This document shows, piece after piece, positions 56,475 through 64,000 of a stretch of DNA of 64,000 nt (within the stretch, counting starts at the first letter, position 1; each line of letters opens with the position of its first letter). Where the stretch lies: contig OY756962.1 in the NCBI GenBank assembly GCA_963580455.1, forward strand, positions 21,837,001 to 21,901,000. The letters run 5' to 3'. The position numbers and the translations under genes were made by a program. The DNA is from Euonymus europaeus (lineage: Eukaryota; Streptophyta; Magnoliopsida; Celastrales; Celastraceae). A model generated the notes under the pieces. The model was not told where the DNA came from. It did not search any database and saw only the letters and a program-made list of their open reading frames with translations.

Positions 56475-56881
56475 CATCATCATATATGATGATTTGGAAA
56501 GCAACATCTTTAAAAATATTTAATCCTAGTCAGAGCACTATATAATTTGCTTTTTTTTTCCCTGGAAAAAAACATATTTTATGAATATTTTTTCCTACCT
56601 CATTAGTTTGTGGACCAATATGTAATAAAAAACCTAGTCGCAACAGATATATTCACTGGTATATACTTATTGTGAGATGAGATACTCTGTTTCTTATTGA
56701 AAGAAGAAGATTCCCTCCATTAAAAAACTAAATAGTCCGAACTGGAAAAGCAGTGCATGAACAATATTTTTTTGGGGCTTATGCACTGCTGATTATGTTC
56801 ATCAGGCCATCAATTTTATTAGAATAGTGCAGGTGATGAGGTGATATCTGACCCAAACCCTAGCAACCACTTGCAATTAAA

Positions 56882-57449
56882 GAGTGTGTTTGGTAACAGT
56901 TTTCAAAACAGTTTTTTTTTTTGAAAACTGTAATGATTGCTAAAAATTCATTTGCCTAAACTGTTTTGAGTTTTTATTTTTAAAAACAGTTTTCATTTTT
57001 CAGTTTTAAAAACTAGAAAACCAAAACAACATTTTGTTGTTTTGTAAGATTTTCAAATGGTATAATTGTAAAGATTTTCAACATTTTATTTTATTTTATT
57101 TTTCTCTCTCTTCTCTCACTCCCAACGGTGACTCGCCTATCTTCATCGACATCGTCGTCCGGCCACCGAACGGCCTTGCTCCGTTGTTGGCCCAAAATCA
57201 CCTTCATTTTTACCCGATTGATGAATTTGAATTTCATTTTGATAAATTTGAGTTTTATTTGGATGAATTTCAATTTCATTTGACTAAATTTCAATTTTAA
57301 TTTCATGTTTTTCGGTTTCCGAAAACAAAGTCAAATATCACCAACCAAATGAATTTTTTAACAGTTTTTTTTTCTAAAAGGTGTTTCTAAAAACTATACC
57401 CAAAATCGTTTTTAAAAACTAAAAAAGAAAACAATCTCCAAACACACTC
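56882..57449. mobile_element. MITE with GTGTGTTTGG ends
   Basis: Left end 'gagtgtgtttggtaacag'; right end in reverse 'gagtgtgtttggagattg'. Both subterminal regions repeat 'cagttttc/gaaaactg' words, so the arms can pair. Flanking 8-mers ('ttaaagag' and 'tcaaagta' when the element is started at GTGTG) agree at 6 of 8, so a hAT origin is possible but unproven. The interior has a Phe/Asp-rich frame (57034-57300) made of imperfect 20-24 base repeats, not a gene. Confidence 0.6.
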
Positions 57450-59608
57450 AAAGTAATTTTAAGTCCAGATTTGAGTACAAACATAAACTAATGTCAGACA
57501 AGTACAATGTACACATTGAGTCCACGACTACTTACGAGTTAATATAACTCTTTAGTGCTTCAATATCATTGGAGTCTTTGTCTCAAAAGTTTATGATTGA
57601 TCATCGAAGTCTCTAAACTTCTGATTACATTAATTAGGGTCAATTGATGACATATTTACTTAGGTGATAGATTAATGGCGAATCTATTGGGTCAAACCGT
57701 AAAAATTCATAAATCATAACTTCGATGTTCACTGAGAATGATATCCTTGTGGTCACATGTAGAGTACTCAATTTACCCAGTTGTCAAGTGAAAAATTATT
57801 GTGCGTGTGGGACTGTGACACGAGTTTAGACCCATATTGAATATTTTAATGTAAAATTTATATGATATCATTTTTGATTGAAAAAAAAAAAAGTCGGATG
57901 ACGACAGACATTCGTATTGTTTAGGAATACACAATTTGAAGAAGAAACCAAATGGAAGGTTGTTGATGGAATGCAATATTGTCTTTTAATCATGATGGAG
58001 AGCTCATTTGGCCGCATTAATGATCAGCATAAGAAGTCTCGGCCATGCACTCCACCTTATCTGCAATGATCAAGCAATCGATCATTGATCGCATGACATT
58101 TGATCCGTCCGATATTCTGGATCCACCAATCACATCTCAAGTGGTTAAGAAAATAACGAAGAAACCAGTGTTTTCAATGGATATCTCGTATGCGAGTAGC
58201 TAGACTTTGTTCCAATCCCTCAATCACGACTATCTGGCTGGAAATGTTGAGCTCATCAATGGCTGTGGACATTGACATCTCTCTCAAAAAAGGTATAGTT
58301 GCTGTGAGTATAATGTTTCACTGTGTCACGGACAAGGGGGTATACACACCCAAACACAACCAGAGTGTATACATAAAAACAGGCCAGTCTAAAGCTTAAG
58401 AAGAAGCTGTTATGAGAGACATCTTTGTCTATAATGGTGATGAAAGCATGCAACAAAAACATTCTTAAATCTTCATCCTAGTCAAAGCACTCTGTAATTG
58501 GTTCTTTTTTATAAAGAAATGTTTAGAGAAACATCTTTGGCTACCCCATTAATTTGTCTACTAGCTACTACAAAGAAAAAAAAAAAACTAAACTGGGGGT
58601 CACTAGCTAGATATATTCGTAGGCATATATCTAGTTTGAAATGAGATTCTTCGTCTGTCCCAAAGACAACAAGATTCCTTACATGAAAAATAAACTGTGA
58701 GGCTAAGTTGGGCTTCGATATTTAGAGGAATAACTGTGCAGTAATTCTTATTGCTGCCTGTGCCCTCTCAAAGAATGTTTAAGACAGAAAACTACAGTGA
58801 CAATGAGTCCAGGATTACAAATTAAGCATTAGTCAAGTGGTTCTGTCCTCTCTGACTAGAATTTCCTAAATGACATAAACCTGTACAGTCCTTGTTACAA
58901 CCAAGACAAGACGATGGATAAATTTTATTTTAAAAAAACATACGTATATGACGTTATGAACAACTAAGCAATAGGCTTGAGCAAAAGCCAAAGCCACTTT
59001 GGCAACAAAGCCAGGGTCTGAAAAGATGATAGAGAAACCTCCCCTCCTTTGCCCTTTAATTTGCTGGCACGAGAACATCAGCCAAAAGGACAATTAGCGA
59101 GATCCTGGTTTAAAATAGAAGCACCACTTCTGCTCGCTACAGACGCCCGTAAACTTTAAAATTTATGTGTCTCTCATCTCAGCCGCTGATTAGATAGATT
59201 CAATGGTTGAGATTAAAGATGATAAAAAATAAACAAAAAGTTTATCCGTCGTACACTATACACCGGATTCTGATGTCTATTTCGGCCGGAAATTGGTTGG
59301 AGAAGGTGCGCCTCATCGAGACCAGTCGAATGGTATCGTCAATGGCCGGAGCGGACGTCGGAGTTGACTAGATCGAAGACAAGAAGAGTCAATGGAGACT
59401 TCAAGCTCAATTTCTGGTGTGATTCAAGCTGTGGTTGATGGGTAAAAAAAAATCAGCAGGTTGAGTCGGGAACTCGTTTTGGTAGGTTGATCGTCTAAAA
59501 TGGTGATCGAATGATGATTCTTGATGTCAGTTGCTGATTTAAACTGGCCAGGATTTTCATTTCGGTAGGTTGGTCGTCCAAAATGGTGACCGAAAGATTA
59601 TTCTTGAT
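57450..59608. other. Spacer including copy 2 of a diverged duplication
   Basis: No gene is supported. The stretch 58440-58850 resembles 56490-57540 without the inserted MITE. At 59478-59530 and 59560-59610 a roughly 50-base block ('ggtaggttg.tcgtc.aaaatg' then 'attcttgatgt') occurs twice. Confidence 0.4.
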
Positions 59609-59957
59609 GTTAGGATTTGTTATCATCACTTTTTGAAGAAAAAAAAATTGGGCTTAATTTGGGCATAGTTATGTGAGCTTGGTTTGTGCCTAGTCTTGTA
59701 GTGAGTCTTGTAAGTTTGGTTGGGTGGCAGACGTCCAGTATATGAGGACATTCTCCAGCATTTTGATGGGCATGATGAATTATATGAAATTGGTTATTTC
59801 CTTCTTTTGATTTTCTCTGTAATTATTTAGGGTTTATTCAAGAACAAGAGGGTTTGCTCCTCCTTGACTACTTAAATCTGCCATTGTAGCTACTGGTGTT
59901 TTTGTGTTAGTGAACCAAAACTCTTAGATTTCACATTTGGGTATTTGGTTCCTAACA
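59609..59957 (+). mobile_element. LTR of a retrotransposon, with primer-binding site
   Basis: Starts TGTTAGG and ends CCTAACA, the classic short inverted repeat of an LTR, 349 bases long. Two bases after it (59960) comes TGGTATTAGAG, one base off the initiator tRNA-Met primer-binding sequence TGGTATCAGAGC. This order (LTR end, TT, PBS) is what an intact 5' LTR shows. No 3' LTR is present in the window. Confidence 0.8.
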
Positions 59958-60064
59958 TTTGGTATTAGAGTAGTTCGTAAATCCTTAAATTATATCTCTT
60001 AAATCTTTGAATGAACGAGTAGGAGCTTTGGAAGAGGCAGTGTTTTACATCCAATGCCAGGTGG

Positions 60065-60550
60065 ATGAGCAATAGACTTACTAATGACCTACGGGCTAAA
60101 GAATTCCATAGAGAGTTAGCAGCCATAATCCAACGTCTAGAGGTCATGGATCGCAAGATGGATCTCTTCCTAAATCCTCCTGTACATGTGGTTGCGGATA
60201 GAATAGTATCACACAATTTGTTTCCACTAGTCCACGATGATCGAAGGCTACGACAAGACTCGAGAAGAGGGAAAGAAAAGGATCGAAAGCAGTCTAGAGA
60301 AAGTTCATTCAAAGCTAACCCATGCCATCACCAACACATGGAGGGCCGTCGATTATCAGGGTATGGCAAACATACATTTACTCGATATGCCCAAAATCTG
60401 TTTGCTGAAATGCCTGAGAAGCAAACCCAGGTTGAGCTTCACATAGTGGATGGATTGGTGAAGGACAAAACTCAATATGCTCTTAATGGCGTGGTATTTG
60501 ATTCATTATTGCAGGAAAAATATATATGTTGTTTTAAATGCTATGACTAA
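60065..60550 (+). pseudogene. Probable retrotransposon gag-like remnant
   Basis: An open frame of 161 codons directly downstream of the LTR and PBS. It has a charged helical front (HRELAAIIQRLEVMDRKMDL) followed by a basic Arg/Lys/Ser stretch, as in the leading part of plant gag proteins. There is no zinc knuckle, and no protease, integrase or reverse transcriptase after it. Sequence then turns into AT-rich repeats. The position makes a gag remnant likely; the sequence alone is weak. Confidence 0.45.
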
Positions 60551-60559
60551 TTATACAGA

Positions 60560-60965
60560 GGCAGTAGAACAAATTAAAAAATATTTTTCAAAAATATATA
60601 TAATAAATTATTAAATATAATTGAATATGTTATTTAAAAATAAATATATTATTAAATATTAATAATTAAATATATTAGTAAAAATGTTAATATATTATTA
60701 AGTATAAATAAATAACAATTTATTATTAAATATAAATAAATAAATTATTAAATATAAATAAATAACAATTTATTATTAAATATAAATGAATATATTATTT
60801 AAAAATAAATAAATTATTAAATATATTAGTAAAAATGTTAATATATTATTAAATATAAATGAATATATTATTTAAAAATAAATATATTATTAAAAATGTT
60901 AATTTATTATTAAATAAAAATAAATAAAAATTTATTATTAAATATAAATGAATATATTATTATGA
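60560..60965. repeat. AT-rich minisatellite-like array
   Basis: About 400 bases built from variants of 'aatttattattaaatataaat' and 'aatatattatttaaaaataa', almost without G or C. Units are imperfect and of mixed length. Confidence 0.85.
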
Positions 60966-61908
60966 AGGACATTTTGGTCATTTGGCTAAAATATAAAAGA
61001 TAGTTTAGATTTTTCATTTTTTATAGAAGGTAAATGTTGTTGAAAATGATTTTTTATATAACATTTGAAATGATAACATATATGCTAAAATTGTTATTGA
61101 GTTTTTGATTAAGTAGTTTTTTGTGTGTAACATATATGTTGAATGTTAAATCATATATTGATTGAAATTGTTTATCAAACGAGCTCATTATACAAATTTG
61201 TCCCAGAGATATCGGATATGAACCCAAACTCAAACCGTCAAAATTCACATTTATAAAAAAGATTCACATTACAATAGGATAAGTTGCACAAATATCAGAG
61301 CAAGACCACAATAATACTGCTCTTAGGAAACACTTTGAAGTTGCTGTTTCTTCAACGCTAACAGGTTTTGCAATGAGGTGAGAACTGCCACTGCAAAAAT
61401 GATTTTCATCTTTCATTCATTCGTCCTTTGTTTGGATTAAGTTACAGTCACCTAAATTTAATTGCATCCACACAACAAAGCAAATGAAAATTCAAATTCT
61501 CAACAGTGTAGATCAAAGAAAACTTTGAACTCTGGTCTATGCCTAAATGGCGTACTACAATTGTAACGACAGCCCAATTTATAGCTTGCTCTCAATTTCA
61601 TCGATGTGATTCGTCGATGTGGGATTGTAAAGCATAACAGAATAGTAATCTGTATTAATCTCATTAATAATCAAATAATCGATAATTACCTGCGGAAGGA
61701 TCCTAACATTAACAGCCTTTTATAAAGGTTTTACTCTAGCAAATATCTGCTGCCTCTGCAAAGAAAAGGAGGAATCAATTATCATATTCTCTTCCATTAA
61801 AACTGGTCTAGAGGCATGAACATGAAACGTGACTTTTTGACTCATGGGTGCTTTGAAGGTGATGAGCACACCAGATCTCATAAGTAACCATTTACCAGAT
61901 CTGGTCAT
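60966..61908. other. Spacer / 3' UTR of the 142-aa protein gene
   Basis: No gene is supported. The last few hundred bases probably hold the 3' UTR of the minus-strand gene. An open minus-strand frame at 61720-61908 lies directly after its stop and has no recognisable domain. Confidence 0.4.
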
Positions 61909-63297
61909 CTAACACCTGGGACTGCCAATGGACAGTCGTTCATTTTGGATTAGAGAGAGATGGACAGCTTTGGCTGCGGATACAGCTGAATCGCCACTCT
62001 TGACAATTCCCTCGAGCTCACCAACCCTCTCAGACAGTAAACTAACATTCGCATTGGTGGACTGTACCAACTTATTTGCAGTTTCCAGAGCACTGCACAA
62101 CTAAAAAAGCCAAAAACAAGGAACATTGAGGTCACTACCAATCTGATTCATGGTAAATTCTAAGACAAATTTACACTTGGCAGTTGGCACAACACCCTGT
62201 GAATTGAGTAAAAGATAGATGTAAAGCAGATCATATGCCAATAGTGATAATTAAACCTTTAGAGTTAGAGCCGCCCATGAGTGGTCTGTACCAGCAAGTG
62301 CCTTGTCCAAGTGATCGTATGTTTCCTGAAATATCATAATACCTATCAGTTTTTTTTTTTTTCTTCTTCTTCTTCTTCTGTAACATGTAAAAAAATGTAA
62401 AAAATTCTCGTGCACAAGGCTCCTGTGGTGGGCAGAGTCGAGTCCAGGAATTGAACCTGAAGCCTCTGAATTACACCAATGCAACTCTACCTCTAACATT
62501 GGGTGTTCGCCCGTATCATTGTAACAACATGTGTGGCACCAAATATTCATTTACATTTAACACAAATATATGGCTCATGCAATATTTCCTCTGGGATCAA
62601 GTCTAAACTAATATCAAACGAGTAACAACTATTAAAACTTCCCTGGAAAGCTTAACTGCTTAAGGCAGAGTGCAAGCTCCATTTCCAGTTATACCATCAA
62701 AATATTTTGCATTCATACACATATTTTAGAGCTCATGCGGCATCATTTCTTAGACCTAATGAAAATTTCTCCTAGGGAGCATGTCAGAGCAAACAAACTG
62801 GGGAAGGTTCCAATGACCATTACAACCGCTAGTGGAAGTAAATGGATTATATATAGGGCAATGCTCCTTCCTTCTCTGGATTTCACCTTCAATAACCATA
62901 ATTAAGAAACAGAGACAATAAATTCTGCTAGATGGAGTTCATTATCTCTCAACATGAAGTCAACATAATTGAAATTGAAGGTAATCAATATCTCTTCAAT
63001 TAACCAGGATTAAAGATCTGTCATGCACACACTATGCATTCATTCGTGCACATATTGGATTTTGAAGAACTAACGATGACAAATATTCGACGATAGAGAA
63101 GATTGATTGAAGAGAAATCGAAAAGGAACCTCAAAGAGTTGAGTAAGGTCCAAGGAGGATTGATAGACGTCTTCGTTGTTACGAATTGGCGAGACTTCAC
63201 GGTGATCAGGTGCTGCATCATCATTGACGGCTTCTTCTTCACCAAGATCGCTCAGCAGATCGCCTATGCACAGCAAAGGCCCTCCTACCCCTTTCAT
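61909..63297 (-). CDS. Unnamed small plant protein with coiled coil, 3 exons
   Basis: I recognise no family name. Exons on the minus strand: 63297-63130, 62325-62257, 62100-61909, all GT-AG with acceptors tttcag and ttttag; frame kept, 142 aa, acidic. N-terminus MKGVGGPLLCIGDLLSDL reads like a conserved start; the middle ETYDHLDKALAGTDHSWAAL and LCSALETANKLVQSTNANV look like strongly conserved helices; the rest (about 93-125) is a heptad-rich coiled coil (LLSERVGELEGIVKSGDSAV). No signal peptide, membrane segment or zinc motif. Size and shape suggest a subunit of a small helical complex (for example BLOC-1-like), but that is a guess. A GT at the 'CCCAG|GTGTTAG' end could be a donor to a further exon, which would change the last two residues. 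A SINE sits in intron 1-2. Confidence 0.75.
62400..62515 (-). mobile_element. Au-like tRNA-derived SINE in intron 1
   Basis: On the minus strand: 'ggtagagttgcattggtgta' (A box), 'ggttcaattcctgg' (B box, GGTTCRANNCC), then 'cccaccacaggagccttgtg' and 'cacgagaattttttac'. The same block order as at 6215-6370, with closer agreement to the Au family end (GGGAGCCTNGTGCAC-like). It lies in intron 1 (62326-63129), in sense with the gene. A T-rich and CTT-repeat stretch (62350-62380) follows. No clear target duplication was found. Confidence 0.65.
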
Positions 63298-63779
63298 CTT
63301 CTGGGTTCTCTTCGATTTCCGCAGAATCCCCTTGTTTTCAAGATGCTGTAGAAGATTCCCGTCCGACTCCGTTTTAACTTTTAACGGGGAGTTCGTCGAA
63401 ATAATGCCGTTTCTAATAACTCTTTTATTGAACGCTGTCGTTTATAACGGGTATGATAGAACCGTCTGTGCTGATTTATCTTGCAATTTCCCTTAATGGG
63501 TCTCTCCCTTTTTTGCTTCTCATATAAATTTTGTTTCAATAAATTTGTAAAATTTAAATCGATATTTCAAACCTTTTAAATTTATCATGATAACCTCAAC
63601 CTCAATTAGATTATTTAATGACATAAGCTCAATTAATTAAGTTATTACATTAATTTTTGAATTAAATCAAAACAAAATTCTTTATATTAACGCGACTGAC
63701 TTCATACACTTCATGTGAACTGATTTCTTCACCGATTTGCTTCCTTCCACCATTATTTTTTGATGGAATTGAGTATCTT
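63298..63779. other. Promoter side of the 142-aa gene and spacer
   Basis: The GC-richer part to about 63430 is probably leader and promoter of the minus-strand gene. The rest is AT-rich with no supported gene. Confidence 0.4.
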
Positions 63780-64000
63780 AATAAACATAATATCAAAATA
63801 TCTAAAACATATATAATATCAACATATTCTATTTGAATAATGAATCACGAGAATTTCATTAATAAACTTCGCTACAATGAAGTTGAAACACAAGAATTTC
63901 ATTTTAATCTATTTACTATCAGCAAATTCAAAACATATATAATATCAACATATGCAAAACACATATAATGTCAACAGATTTCATTGAAGAATGAATCACG
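63780..64000. repeat. Satellite array, 151-bp period, cut by the window edge
   Basis: 'aatgaatcacg' occurs ending at 63849 and at 64000, 151 bases apart, each time preceded by 'catataat.tcaaca.att'-type sequence. The 'ttgaaacacaagaatttcat' block and neighbouring words also match the units at 15170-15490. Confidence 0.7.

Larger units (their letters stand above)
55204..56881. other. Spacer with hairpin and microsatellite
   Basis: No gene is supported. It contains a 24-bp perfect inverted repeat (55582-55657), a (TA)n/(CA)n microsatellite (56428-56474), and copy 1 of a diverged duplication (from about 56490). Confidence 0.4.

Noticed and set aside
57034..57300. Phe/Asp-rich plus-strand frame as a small gene
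   Set aside because: It lies inside a MITE and is built from short imperfect repeats.

Overview
The window is nuclear DNA of a flowering plant, almost certainly a eudicot. Genes are split by GT-AG introns and lie in AT-rich spacers full of plant-type mobile elements. The encoded proteins are plant-specific: plastid-envelope LACS9, LysM GPI-anchored receptor, p24-delta, GRAS factor NSP2. I cannot name the species.

Seven protein-coding genes can be rebuilt in full. From left to right: LACS9 long-chain acyl-CoA synthetase (minus, 1047-8312, 11 coding exons, 697 aa); a Golgi UDP-galactose/nucleotide-sugar transporter (plus, 25708-30263, 5 exons, 341 aa); a LYM1/LYM3-type LysM GPI-anchored protein (plus, 34552-37272, 5 exons, 417 aa); a small DUF836 glutaredoxin-like protein (minus, 37816-40050, 3 exons, 138 aa); a p24 delta-1 cargo receptor (minus, 41707-44762, 4 exons, 220 aa); the intronless GRAS factor NSP2 (minus, 49732-51246, 504 aa) with a visible miR171h target site; and an unnamed small helical protein (minus, 61909-63297, 3 exons, 142 aa). 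Every listed splice junction keeps the frame. As I recall it, the order LACS9 / UDP-Gal transporter / LYM / p24-delta matches two paralogous Arabidopsis chromosome 1 segments (At1g77590-At1g77630 and At1g21870-At1g21900), so this looks like a conserved ancestral block.

The spacers hold mobile-element debris in several layers. 9.9-25.3 kb: diverged tandem repeats, a hAT transposase fossil, a 42-bp minisatellite, a MuDR-like fragment, a satellite patch, a LINE reverse-transcriptase remnant followed by a strongly T/G-biased block, and a Stowaway-like MITE with two other elements nested inside it. 30.3-34.5 kb: a FAR1/MULE DNA-binding-domain fragment and, downstream, a GC-rich hAT-type MITE with a perfect 8-bp target duplication. 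44.8-49.7 kb: a frameshifted retroelement RNase H and LTR-like pieces. 51.3-64 kb: a SINE with a 14-bp target duplication 0.6 kb upstream of NSP2, a MULE-type foldback MITE with a 9-bp target duplication, a 24-bp perfect hairpin, a second MITE, an LTR with an initiator-Met primer-binding site and gag-like remnant, AT-rich minisatellite, and the start of a 151-bp-period satellite at the right edge.

The genes do not form an operon or pathway. Two are tied to symbiosis or immunity: the LysM protein (chitin/peptidoglycan perception) and NSP2 (nodulation, mycorrhiza, strigolactone synthesis). I found no convincing new molecular system. The most useful observations are the miR171h site, the conserved gene block, the unnamed 142-aa gene and the nested transposon structures. 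All protein and locus comparisons are from memory and were not searched.
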